Shown here in pieces: positions 26,580 to 34,681 of a stretch of 64,000 bases of DNA (position 1 is the first letter of the stretch; every line of letters starts with the position of its first letter). The DNA lies in assembly GCF_016863035.1 (NCBI RefSeq), contig NZ_BOOC01000005.1, positions 186,001-250,000 of the forward strand. The letters run 5' to 3'. Made by a program: the position numbers and the translations under genes. Source of the stretch: Microbispora corallina. Lineage in GTDB: Bacteria > Actinomycetota > Actinomycetes > Streptosporangiales > Streptosporangiaceae. Below the pieces are notes generated by a model. It saw only the letters and a list, made by a program, of their open reading frames with translations. It searched no databases and had not been told where the DNA came from.

Positions 26580-26963
26580 TCACGAATCCGTGGGCCACGG
26601 GCCCGGCGCGCGTGTTCCCGGGCTCGCGGGCCGCGGGGCCGGTCCGGGCTGCGCCGCCGCTGGAACCGTCGGCCGCCCGCCCTCGGGCGGAACCCGCTGG
26701 TCAGGCCCTGGACCCGGGACGGCGGGTGGCTGCGGCATCGGAATGGGCGGTGGGGCGACGAGGCGGGGCGGCGGTTTGCCTAATTTCGGCGGTGTGATCC
26801 GGTAGCAGGCCAGTGCCGCCGGCCGGCCGCGCGGGAGCCGTACGGAACGGCCGGACAGGAGGTCGGCGGCCACGAGACAGCCGTCGTCCCAGGACAGGCG
26901 GGTGGCGGGGCGTGGGCCGCGCCTACCGGTCGCGGGGCCCTGAGGCTCGACCTCAGATGTCAC
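26580..26963 (-). CDS. Proline-rich hypothetical protein coupled to nuoH
   Basis: The 127-residue product begins at GTG 26963, overlapping the nuoH stop (GTGA). The first ~60 residues read 'RLSWDDGCLVAADLLSGRSV' and 'LPRGRPAALACYRI', and look like a small folded unit. The rest ('PPPRLVAPPPIPMPQPP' and on) is a Pro-rich, disordered tail. Placement directly after nuoH suggests co-expression with the nuo operon. The same frame continues after the stop with coding-like sequence, so the gene may be a truncated version of a longer one. No family was recognised. Confidence 0.5.
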   Translation of the reverse strand: MTSEVEPQGPATGRRGPRPATRLSWDDGCLVAADLLSGRSVRLPRGRPAALACYRITPPKLGKPPPRLVAPPPIPMPQPPAVPGPGPDQRVPPEGGRPTVPAAAQPGPAPRPASPGTRAPGPWPTDS

Positions 26964-27913
26964 GCCAGGAGGACCTTGACGACCCCCGTGAGCGCGAGCT
27001 GGAGCAGGGCGAGCGGCACCAGGCCGACCCAGGCGAGCTTCTGAAGCTGGTCCTCGCGCAGCCGGGGGTAGCTGACGCGCACCCAGATCACCACGAACGC
27101 CAGGGCGAAGACCTTGACGAGCGTCCACACCGGGCCGGGCAGGAGCGGGCCCTGCCAGCCGCCGAGGAACAGAACGGTCGTCAGCGCCGACAGCACCACG
27201 ATGCCCGCGTACTCCGCCAGCATGAACAGCGCGAAGCGGATGCCCGCGTACTCCGTCATCGGGCCCATGATGATCTCGGAGTCCGCGATCGGCATGTCGA
27301 ACGGCGGCCGGCGCAGCTCGGCCAGGCCGGCGGTGAAGAACACGACGGCCCCGATCGCCTGCCAGGGCAGCCACCACCACCGCCACTGCTCGGCGATGCC
27401 CGTCAGCGACAGGGTGCCCGCCGCCATCGCCACGCTGGAGGCCGCCAGCACCAGGGGCAGCTCGTACGACATGAGCTGGGCCGCCGCCCGGATGCCGCCG
27501 AGCACGCTGTACTTGTTGGCCGACGCCCACCCGGCCATGATCGAGCCGAGCACGCCGACGCCCATGACGGCCAGCACGAAGAACAGCCCGGCGTCGAGGT
27601 CGGCGGCCACGAGCCCGGGCCCGACCGGGATGACGACCATCACGACGAGGTACGGCACGAGGGCGACGGCGGGCGCGATCGCGAAGACCCGCCGGTCGGC
27701 CGCGGCCGGGATCACGTCCTCCTTCTGGACGAACTTGACGCCGTCGGCGATGAGCTGGGCCCACCCGTGGAAGCCGCCCGCGTACATCGGCCCGAGACGC
27801 GACTGCATGTGCGCCATGGCCTTGTGCTCCATCTGCCCGACGATCAGCGGCAGCAGCAGGAAGGCCGCCACGACGACGACCAGGCGCACCGCGACGTCGA
27901 GCAGCTCAGCCAT
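26960..27913 (-). CDS. nuoH: NADH-quinone oxidoreductase-like subunit H
   Basis: The 317-residue, eight-TM subunit anchors the peripheral arm and lines the quinone tunnel. It has the conserved loop 'MQSRLGPMYAGGFHGWAQLI' through 'DGVKFVQKEDVIP' and 'GWASANKYSVLGGIRAAAQL' with 'MSYELPLVLA'. Its start overlaps the nuoC stop by 8 nt. There is no nuoD between C and H, which is unusual because NuoD normally supplies most of the quinone site together with NuoH and NuoB. Confidence 0.95.
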   Translation of the reverse strand: MAELLDVAVRLVVVVAAFLLLPLIVGQMEHKAMAHMQSRLGPMYAGGFHGWAQLIADGVKFVQKEDVIPAAADRRVFAIAPAVALVPYLVVMVVIPVGPGLVAADLDAGLFFVLAVMGVGVLGSIMAGWASANKYSVLGGIRAAAQLMSYELPLVLAASSVAMAAGTLSLTGIAEQWRWWWLPWQAIGAVVFFTAGLAELRRPPFDMPIADSEIIMGPMTEYAGIRFALFMLAEYAGIVVLSALTTVLFLGGWQGPLLPGPVWTLVKVFALAFVVIWVRVSYPRLREDQLQKLAWVGLVPLALLQLALTGVVKVLLA

Positions 27914-28454
27914 CGTCCCTCCGTTCCCGGCCGGCCCAGTCGGGCGGGACGCCGGGGGGCAGCATCTTGCGGCGGGACGGCGAGCCGTGGTCCGACTCGC
28001 CGGGTTCCTTGGCTCCCGGCCAGGACTTGGCGACCCGGGCGGCCAGCACGAAGTCCTTGCGCAGGGGGTGGCCCTCGAAGCCGTCCGGCAGCAGCAGCGG
28101 CCGCAGGTCGGGGTGGCCCTCGAAGACGACGCCGAACATCTCGTACGTCTCCCGCTCGTGCCAGTTCGCCCCGCGGAAGACGCCGGTGGCCGTGGGCAGG
28201 CGGGGGTCGGCGCGCGGCACCCGGGTGCGCACCAGCAGGTGGGCCACGGCGACCGGGTCGAAGACGTGGGCCACGACCCCGAAGGCGTCCGGCGGCTCGT
28301 CGACGCCGCTCAGCCAGTCGAAGAACTCGTAGCCCTCGGAACGGGCGAAGGCGAGCGTCTCGGCCCATTCGCCCGGCTCGACATCCAGCACCGGCTGCCC
28401 GAAGGAGTCGGACAGGCGGGGGCCGTACCGCTCGCGGACGGCGTCGACGCTCAT
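27906..28454 (-). CDS. nuoC: NADH-quinone oxidoreductase-like subunit C (30 kDa)
   Basis: The 182-residue product from ATG 28454 overlaps the nuoB stop (ATGA). It contains the 30-kDa subunit signature region '[20 protein letters not shown]' and '[10 protein letters not shown]'. It ends with a hydrophilic tail ('[19 protein letters not shown]') in place of the NuoD fusion seen in some bacteria. It belongs to the hydrogenase-like connecting module with NuoB, NuoI and, normally, NuoD. Confidence 0.93.
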   Translation of the reverse strand: MSVDAVRERYGPRLSDSFGQPVLDVEPGEWAETLAFARSEGYEFFDWLSGVDEPPDAFGVVAHVFDPVAVAHLLVRTRVPRADPRLPTATGVFRGANWHERETYEMFGVVFEGHPDLRPLLLPDGFEGHPLRKDFVLAARVAKSWPGAKEPGESDHGSPSRRKMLPPGVPPDWAGRERRDDG

Positions 28455-29041
28455 GAGCCGCCGCCTGGAAGCGAGCCGCCGCCGGGCAGTGGACCCGGGC
28501 CGGGAGGCGACCCGCCGCCCGGCAGTGAGCCTGCGTCCGGGAGGTAGCGGTCGCTCAGCGTCTCGCCCGCGATCCGTTCCTGGAGCTTCATGATCCCGTG
28601 CAGCAGGGCCTCGGGCCGGGGCGGGCAGCCCGGGACGTAGACGTCCACCGGGATGATCTGGTCGACGCCCTTGGTCACGCAGTAGGAGTCCCAGTACGGC
28701 CCGCCGGAGTTGGAGCACGCGCCGAACGAGATCACGTACTTCGGGTCGGGCATCTGCTCGTAGAGCCGCAGGACGGCGGGGGCCATCTTGTCGGTCACCG
28801 TGCCGGACACGATCATGAGGTCGGCCTGGCGGGGGCCGTTGGCGAACGGGATCACCCCGAAGCGGATGAAGTCGTGCCTGCTCATCGAGGTGGCGATGAA
28901 CTCGATCGCGCAGCAGGCGAGGCCGAAGTTGAACACCCAGAGCGAGTAGCGCCTGCCCCAGTTCAGCACGAACTTCATCGGCTTGGGCGCCAGCCGGGAC
29001 GCCGGCCCCACCGAGGGCATCGGGAGATCGCTCACCGCCAT
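28451..29041 (-). CDS. nuoB: NADH-quinone oxidoreductase-like subunit B (N2 cluster)
   Basis: The 196-residue subunit has all ligands of the N2 [4Fe-4S] cluster with canonical spacing: Cys43-Cys44, Cys109 and Cys139 ('LACCAIEF', 'GACSNSGG', '[11 protein letters not shown]'). The conserved core ends near residue 165. A Gly/Pro/Ser repeat tail follows ('[18 protein letters not shown]'), echoing the disordered tail of NuoI. N2 reduces quinone in complex I; here the usual partner NuoD is absent from the cluster. Confidence 0.95.
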   Translation of the reverse strand: MAVSDLPMPSVGPASRLAPKPMKFVLNWGRRYSLWVFNFGLACCAIEFIATSMSRHDFIRFGVIPFANGPRQADLMIVSGTVTDKMAPAVLRLYEQMPDPKYVISFGACSNSGGPYWDSYCVTKGVDQIIPVDVYVPGCPPRPEALLHGIMKLQERIAGETLSDRYLPDAGSLPGGGSPPGPGPLPGGGSLPGGGS

Positions 29042-29062
29042 ACCGCCATTGTCCCCCCGTCC

Positions 29063-29434
29063 TCAGGTCCAGGCGAGCACCCGCTTGCGCCAGGCGTAGA
29101 GGATCCCGAGGGCGATGAAGGCGAGGAACACGAACATCTCCACCAGGGTCGTCATGCCGTACCCGGGGGCGGCGAAGACGGTCGCCCAGGGGAAGAGGAA
29201 CACGGCGTCCACGGCGAACACCACATAGAGATAGGTGTAGACGTAGTAGCGGATCTGCGACTGCGCCCACCCCTCGCCGACGGGGTCGACGCCGCACTCG
29301 TACGTCGTGAGCTTCGCGGGGGTCGGCCGGTCGGGGCGGAGCATGCGGTTCGCGAACAGGCCGCCGGCGAAGATCCCCACGCCGACGAGGAGCAGCACGA
29401 CGACGACCGCGTAGGAGCCGAAATACCCGTCCAC
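29063..29434 (-). CDS. nuoA: NADH-quinone oxidoreductase-like subunit A
   Basis: The product is about 123 residues with three TM helices and the conserved 'YECGVDPVGEGWAQSQIRYY' and 'FAVDAVFLFPWATVF'. The start is chosen as GTG 29434 because GGAGGAG lies 9 nt upstream. ATG 29443 would sit directly on that sequence and an ATG at 29563 would add an unrelated Arg-rich stretch. It is the first gene of the nuoA-B-C-H transcription unit, divergent from korA. Confidence 0.9.
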   Translation of the reverse strand: MDGYFGSYAVVVVLLLVGVGIFAGGLFANRMLRPDRPTPAKLTTYECGVDPVGEGWAQSQIRYYVYTYLYVVFAVDAVFLFPWATVFAAPGYGMTTLVEMFVFLAFIALGILYAWRKRVLAWT

Positions 29435-29865
29435 GCCGACCATCTCCTCCCACACGGCCCCGCCCGCCGAGCATAACTCCGGCGGGCGCGATCTCACGTG
29501 GTGACCACCTGACGGCCGCAGCCCATGGTCGCGCATATAGTTGAGGATCGTGACCCGATGCATGCTCTACGCCCGCTTGCACGTGGACCTGTGCCTGCTG
29601 GCCGGGGCCCTGTGTCGGCCTGACGGATCACCGCTGTCACACGGCTGACGGTCGGCACCGGCGCCGCCCGGCGCGGCGGCCGACGACCGGTGGGACGCCC
29701 GCACAGCCCCGTGGCGATCCCCGAAGCCGGTGCGGCGTCGCGCCCACGACCGGAGAAGACGTGCGCACGACGGGAAAACAAGCGTGACCCCGATGGATCT
29801 AGCATGGATATGACAACGTGCCTCGAGCGGACGAGCCCGGGCGCGCCAAGGAGGACTGAGGAGCT
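29435..29865. promoter_or_regulatory. Divergent nuoA/korA regulatory region
   Basis: This 431-bp noncoding region should hold promoters for both operons. A perfect 9-bp hairpin CGCCCGCCG/CGGCGGGCG (29461-29469 and 29480-29488) lies in the nuoA leader. GTGGTGACCAC (29498-29508) is a near-palindrome and a TATAT element lies at about 29535. Next to korA are two AGGAG-type sequences (29850-29864). No known regulator site was recognised. Confidence 0.45.
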
Positions 29866-31710
29866 GTGACCAAGCAGGTTCAGCAACTCGACCGCGTGAT
29901 CATCCGGTTCGCGGGTGACTCCGGCGACGGGATGCAGCTCACCGGCGACCGGTTCACGTCGGAGACCGCGCAGTTCGGCAACGACCTGTCGACGCTGCCC
30001 AACTTCCCGGCGGAGATCCGCGCCCCCGCGGGCACTCTCCCCGGTGTGTCGAGCTTCCAGCTGCACTTCGCCGACCATGACATTCTGACTCCCGGCGACG
30101 CCCCCAACGTCCTGGTCGCCATGAACCCGGCGGCGCTCAAGGCGAACGTGGCCGACCTGCCGCGGGGCGCCGACATCATCGCCAACACCGACGAGTTCAC
30201 CAAGCGCAACCTGGCCAAGGTGGGCTACGCCGGCAACCCGCTGGAGGACGAGTCGCTCGCCGAGTGGCGCGTCCACGCGGTGCCGCTGACGTCGCTGACC
30301 GTGCGCGCGCTCGAGGGCTTCGACGTGTCCAAGAAGGACGCCGAGCGGGCCAAGAACATGTTCGCGCTCGGGCTGCTGTCGTGGCTCTACCACCGGCCGA
30401 CCGAGGGCACGATCAAGTTCCTCGAGGCGAAGTTCGCCAAGAAGCCCGAGATCGCCAAGGCGAACATCGCGGCCTTCCAGGCCGGGTGGAACTACGGCGA
30501 GACCACCGAGTCGTTCTCGGTCTCCTACGAGGTCAAGCCGGCGAGCCTGCCGCCGGGCGTGTACCGGAACATCTCCGGCAACCAGGCCCTGGCGTACGGG
30601 CTGATCGCGGCGTCGGTGCAGTCGGGGCTGCCGCTGTTCCTCGGCTCGTACCCGATCACCCCGGCCTCCGACATCCTGCACGAGCTGTCGAAGCACAAGC
30701 GGTTCGGCGTGCGGACGTTCCAGGCCGAGGACGAGATCGCGGGCGTGGGCGCCGCCCTCGGGGCGGCCTTCGGCGGATCGCTGGGGGTGACCACGACCTC
30801 CGGCCCGGGCGTCGCGCTCAAGGCCGAGACGGTCGGCCTGGCGGTGACCACCGAGCTTCCGCTGATCGTCGTGGACGTGCAGCGCGCCGGCCCCTCGACC
30901 GGCATGCCGACCAAGACCGAGCAGACCGACCTGCTGATGGCGATGTTCGGCCGCAACGGCGAGTCGCCGGTCCCGGTCCTGGCCGCGGCCACGCCGTCCG
31001 ACTGCTTCCACATGGCCGTCGAGGCCGCGCGGATCGCGCTGAAGTACCGGACTCCGGTCATGCTGCTGTCGGACGGCTATCTGGCCAACGGCTCCGAGCC
31101 GTGGCGGGTCCCCGACCCGGCGGAGCTGCCCGACATCTCGATCGCCTTCACCACCGAGCCGAACGGCGCCGATGGCGCCTACCTGCCGTTCAAGCGCGAT
31201 CCTGAGACGCTGGCCCGCCCCTGGGCGGTCCCGGGCACGGCGGGGCTGGAGCACCGCATCGGCGGCATCGAGAAGGCCGACGGCACCGGCAACATCTCCT
31301 ACGACCCGGACAACCACGACAGGATGGTGCGGCTGCGCCAGGCCAAGATCGACGGGATCGACGTCCCCGATCTGGTCGTGGACGACCCCGACGGCGACGC
31401 CCGGGTGCTCGTGCTGGGCTGGGGCTCGACGTACGGGCCGATCGCGGCGGCCGTGCGCCGCGCCCGCAGGTCCGGCGGCAAGGTCGCCCAGGCGCACCTC
31501 CGCCACCTCAACCCGCTGCCGGGCAACACCGGCGACGTGCTGCGCTCCTACGACAAGGTGCTGCTGCCGGAGATCAACCTCGGGCAGCTCGCCATGCTGC
31601 TGCGCGCGCGCTTCCTGGTGGACGTCATCAGCTACAACCGGGTCCGCGGGCTTCCGTTCAAGGCCGAGGAGCTCGCCGCCGTCATTCAGGACGTGATCGA
31701 AAGTGACTGA
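29866..31710 (+). CDS. korA: 2-oxoacid:ferredoxin oxidoreductase, gamma-alpha fused subunit
   Basis: The 614-residue protein combines the gamma domain (about 1-190, 'IIRFAGDSGDGMQLTGDRF') with the alpha/pyrimidine-binding domain (about 220-600, 'GNQALAYGLIAASVQSGLP', 'YPITPASDILHEL', 'TTTSGPGVALKAE'). This is the usual two-subunit KorA arrangement. With KorB it converts 2-oxoglutarate (or another 2-oxoacid) and CoA to acyl-CoA, CO2 and reduced ferredoxin. GTG 29866 follows a GAGGAGC site. It overlaps korB by 8 nt. Its position next to a nuo set without the NADH module suggests reduced ferredoxin feeds that complex. Confidence 0.93.
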   Translation: MTKQVQQLDRVIIRFAGDSGDGMQLTGDRFTSETAQFGNDLSTLPNFPAEIRAPAGTLPGVSSFQLHFADHDILTPGDAPNVLVAMNPAALKANVADLPRGADIIANTDEFTKRNLAKVGYAGNPLEDESLAEWRVHAVPLTSLTVRALEGFDVSKKDAERAKNMFALGLLSWLYHRPTEGTIKFLEAKFAKKPEIAKANIAAFQAGWNYGETTESFSVSYEVKPASLPPGVYRNISGNQALAYGLIAASVQSGLPLFLGSYPITPASDILHELSKHKRFGVRTFQAEDEIAGVGAALGAAFGGSLGVTTTSGPGVALKAETVGLAVTTELPLIVVDVQRAGPSTGMPTKTEQTDLLMAMFGRNGESPVPVLAAATPSDCFHMAVEAARIALKYRTPVMLLSDGYLANGSEPWRVPDPAELPDISIAFTTEPNGADGAYLPFKRDPETLARPWAVPGTAGLEHRIGGIEKADGTGNISYDPDNHDRMVRLRQAKIDGIDVPDLVVDDPDGDARVLVLGWGSTYGPIAAAVRRARRSGGKVAQAHLRHLNPLPGNTGDVLRSYDKVLLPEINLGQLAMLLRARFLVDVISYNRVRGLPFKAEELAAVIQDVIESD

Positions 31711-32773
31711 CATCTCCAACGGGGGCCTCAACGGCAAGGGCCTGGCCCTGGTGCCGAGGACGGAGACCGCGCAGACCCTGAAGGACTTCAAGTCCGACCA
31801 GGAGGTGCGCTGGTGCCCGGGCTGCGGCGACTACGCGATCCTCGCCGCCGTCCAGAGCTTCCTGCCGGAGCTGGGCCTGCGCCGGGAGAACATCGTGTTC
31901 GTCTCCGGCATCGGCTGCTCGTCCCGGTTCCCCTACTACCTCAACACGTACGGGTTCCACTCGATCCACGGGCGGGCTCCGGCCATCGCGACCGGCCTGG
32001 CCGCGTCACGGCCCGACCTGTCGGTGTGGGTGATCACCGGTGACGGCGACGCCCTGTCGATCGGCGGCAACCACCTCATCCACGCGCTGCGCCGCAACGT
32101 CAACCTGAACATCCTGCTGTTCAACAACAGGATCTACGGCCTGACCAAGGGGCAGTACTCCCCGACGTCGGAGATCGGCAAGATCACCAAGTCGACCCCG
32201 ATGGGCTCGCTGGACAAGCCGTTCAACCCGATCTCGCTGGCGATCGGGGCGGAGGCCGGGTTCGTCGCCCGAACCATCGACTCCGACCGCAAGCACCTGC
32301 AGGGCGTGCTGCGCGAGGCCGCCGCCCACCGGGGCGCGTCGCTCGTCGAGATCTACCAGAACTGCAACATCTTCAACGACGGCGCCTTCGACGCGCTGAA
32401 GGACCCGGCCACCCGCGACGAGATCACGGTGAAGCTGGAGCACGGCCGTCCGATCGTCTTCGGCACCGGCGACAACGAGAAGGCCGTACGGCTGTCGCGC
32501 ACCGGCGGCGTCGAGGTGGTGCGCCGCTCCGAGGTCTCCGACGACGAGATCCTCGTGCACGACGCCCACAACCCCGACCCGTCGGCGGCGTTCGCGCTGT
32601 CGCGCCTCGACGACCCGGCGTTCGAGCACGTGCCGATCGGCGTCTTCCGCTCGATCGACCGCCCGTCGTACGACCAGCTGATGAACGAGCAGCTGCAGAC
32701 GGCCACGGCCGACAAGGGCCGGGGCAGCCTGGGCGACCTGCTGCTCGGCGGGGACACCTGGCGCATCGGCTGA
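31703..32773 (+). CDS. korB: 2-oxoacid:ferredoxin oxidoreductase, beta (TPP) subunit
   Basis: The 356-residue subunit has the [4Fe-4S]/TPP signature 'RWCPGCGDYAILAAV', the TPP-Mg motif 'GDGDALSIGGNHLIHAL' with 'NNRIYGLTKGQYSPTS', and an 'IGCSS' motif. The second-substrate range is not evident; 2-oxoglutarate is assumed from the usual annotation of actinobacterial homologues. It is translated in overlap with korA and followed by a strong terminator. Confidence 0.93.
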   Translation: MTDISNGGLNGKGLALVPRTETAQTLKDFKSDQEVRWCPGCGDYAILAAVQSFLPELGLRRENIVFVSGIGCSSRFPYYLNTYGFHSIHGRAPAIATGLAASRPDLSVWVITGDGDALSIGGNHLIHALRRNVNLNILLFNNRIYGLTKGQYSPTSEIGKITKSTPMGSLDKPFNPISLAIGAEAGFVARTIDSDRKHLQGVLREAAAHRGASLVEIYQNCNIFNDGAFDALKDPATRDEITVKLEHGRPIVFGTGDNEKAVRLSRTGGVEVVRRSEVSDDEILVHDAHNPDPSAAFALSRLDDPAFEHVPIGVFRSIDRPSYDQLMNEQLQTATADKGRGSLGDLLLGGDTWRIG

Positions 32774-32819
32774 CCGCCGGCCCGGCGGGCGCGCCCGTCG
32801 GACGGCACGGACGCGACAG

Positions 32820-32846
32820 GGACCCCACCCTCCGGTGGGGTCCTTT
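32820..32846 (+). terminator. Rho-independent terminator after korAB
   Basis: The perfect 10-bp stem GGACCCCACC (32820-32829)/GGTGGGGTCC (32834-32843) with a CTCC loop is followed by TTTCCGTT. It lies 47 bp after the korB stop. Confidence 0.88.
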
Positions 32847-32960
32847 CCGTTCCCGCCCGGGTGAACCCGGGGGGCGAGCGGCGCGTCCTCCAGTCCGGCC
32901 GCCGCCGTCCTGAGGGCCGGGTTCGGCGACCTCCCCAGATCCCCTCGCCGAGGAGAGCGT

Positions 32961-33917
32961 ATGCCCCCGCAGCCGTCCGAGCCCGCCGACGCGGAGCGTC
33001 CCTCGTGGGCCGGAAGGCGCGCGCTGGTGACCGGGGCGAGCGGGTTCATCGGGTCCGGCCTGGCCCGCCGCCTCCGCGAGCTCGGCGCCGAGGTGCACGC
33101 GGTGAGCCGCCGCCCGCCGGAGCGGATAGGGCAGGGGGAGATCTGGCACGCGGCCGATCTCCGGTCCGCCGCCTCCGTCCAGGCGGTCGTGGACGCCGCC
33201 CGGCCCGACGTGGTCTTCCATCTGGCCGCCGAGGTGAACGGGGCGAGGGACCCCTCGGTCGTGCTGCCCACTCTGGAGAACACACTCGTCAGCACGGTCA
33301 ACGTCCTCGGCGCGGCCGCCGTCCGGCCTGGCACGCGGGTGCTGCTGTGCGGGTCGAGCGAGGAGCCGCGGCCGGCGAACGGCCAGGCCCCGCCGCCCTC
33401 GCCGTACGCGGTGGCCAAGTGGGCCGCCACGGGGTACGCGCAGCTGTTCCAGCGGCTGTGGGACGTGCCGGTCGCGATCCTGCGGCCGACGATGGTCTAC
33501 GGGCCCGGTCAACGGGACACCGGGAAGCTCGTGCCGTACGTGACGCTCGCGCTGCTGCGCGGCGAGGAGCCGCGGCTCACCAGCGGGACGAAGCCGGTCG
33601 ACTGGGTGTACGTCGACGACGTGGTCGAGGCGTTCGCGACGGCGGGTCTGAGCGATGGAGCGGTCGGGCGGATCCTCGACATCGGCACCGGCACCCAGGT
33701 GCCCGTCCGGGACGCGGTCGCGCTGCTGTACCGGATCATGGACGCGCCGTCGCCGCCGCCGTTCGGCGCGGTCGCCGACCGTCCGCTGGACATCGCGCAG
33801 ACCGCCGACATCGGCCCCGCGGCGGAGGTGCTGGGCTGGCGACCGGCGACCGGTCTGGAGGAGGGGCTGCGCCGTACCGTACGGTGGTACGCCGAGCGGC
33901 ACCACCGGGGGGAGTAG
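32961..33917 (+). CDS. NAD(P)-dependent sugar epimerase/dehydratase (extended SDR)
   Basis: The 318-residue protein has Rossmann motif 'VTGASGFIGSGLARRL' (about 24-40), the active-site pair in 'YAVAKWAATGYAQ' (YxxxK) preceded by 'GSSEE', and 'RPTMVYGPGQRDTGKL'. These features match nucleotide-sugar 4-epimerases, 4,6-dehydratases or reductases; the sugar cannot be assigned. It is the first gene of the polysaccharide region and is followed after about 90 bp by a methyltransferase. Confidence 0.88.
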   Translation: MPPQPSEPADAERPSWAGRRALVTGASGFIGSGLARRLRELGAEVHAVSRRPPERIGQGEIWHAADLRSAASVQAVVDAARPDVVFHLAAEVNGARDPSVVLPTLENTLVSTVNVLGAAAVRPGTRVLLCGSSEEPRPANGQAPPPSPYAVAKWAATGYAQLFQRLWDVPVAILRPTMVYGPGQRDTGKLVPYVTLALLRGEEPRLTSGTKPVDWVYVDDVVEAFATAGLSDGAVGRILDIGTGTQVPVRDAVALLYRIMDAPSPPPFGAVADRPLDIAQTADIGPAAEVLGWRPATGLEEGLRRTVRWYAERHHRGE

Positions 33918-34009
33918 CGAGTACGTCACGAAGGCCGGGATCCGCAGCGGCGGAGGCGGCGATCTGGGATGGTTGAGGTGATCGTCCCGGCGCCCGAGGA
34001 GCCCACCAG

Positions 34010-34672
34010 ATGAGCCGCCTGAACGCCCTCCGCAGCCGTTTCGTCGACGCTCCCGACTCGCTCGGGGCCAGGGCCCGCGCCCGGCGCTGGGCCTGGTTCG
34101 CCGAGTGCTTCCCCGATCTCGGCCAGATGAGCGTCATCGACCTCGGGGGGACGGCCAGCGCGTGGTTGCGGGCGCCGATCCGGCCGGCGCGCGTGCACAT
34201 CGTCAACCTGGACGCGCCGCCGGCCGACCTGCCGTCCTGGATCCGGGCCGACGTCGCCGACGCCTGCGACCTGCCGGCGCCGATCCGGGGCACGACCTAC
34301 GACCTGGTCTACTCGAACGCCGTGATCGAGCACGTGGGCGGGCACGTACGCCGGCAGATGTTCGCCGACGCGGTGCACGGCCTGGCGGAGCGCCACTGGG
34401 TGCAGACCCCGTACCGGTACTTCCCGGTCGAGCCGCACTTCCTGTTCCCCGGGTTCCAGTTCCTGCCGCTGACGGCCCGCACCGAGATCCTCCGCCGCTG
34501 GCCGCTCGTCCACACGCCGACCTCCGAGCGGGAGGCGGCGCGGCAGATCGCGATGGAGGTGGAGCTCCTCAGCGTGACCGAGATGCGGCACTACTTCCCG
34601 TCCTCGCTGATCCGCTTCGAACGCCTCGCGGGGCTGGTGAAGTCGGTGATCGCGCTCAAGCGGAAGCCGTGA
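34010..34672 (+). CDS. Class I SAM-dependent methyltransferase
   Basis: The 220-residue protein has motif I 'VIDLGGTASAWL', acidic residue 'NLDAPP', and 'YDLVYSNAVIEHVGGHVRRQ' (motif IV-V), followed by 'WVQTPYRYFPVEPHFLFPGF'. This pattern is common in methyltransferases within surface-polysaccharide loci. The acceptor is unknown, presumably a sugar hydroxyl. It converges with the beta-helix lipoprotein gene, 9 bp apart. Confidence 0.85.
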   Translation: MSRLNALRSRFVDAPDSLGARARARRWAWFAECFPDLGQMSVIDLGGTASAWLRAPIRPARVHIVNLDAPPADLPSWIRADVADACDLPAPIRGTTYDLVYSNAVIEHVGGHVRRQMFADAVHGLAERHWVQTPYRYFPVEPHFLFPGFQFLPLTARTEILRRWPLVHTPTSEREAARQIAMEVELLSVTEMRHYFPSSLIRFERLAGLVKSVIALKRKP

Positions 34673-34681
34673 GCGGGTTCC

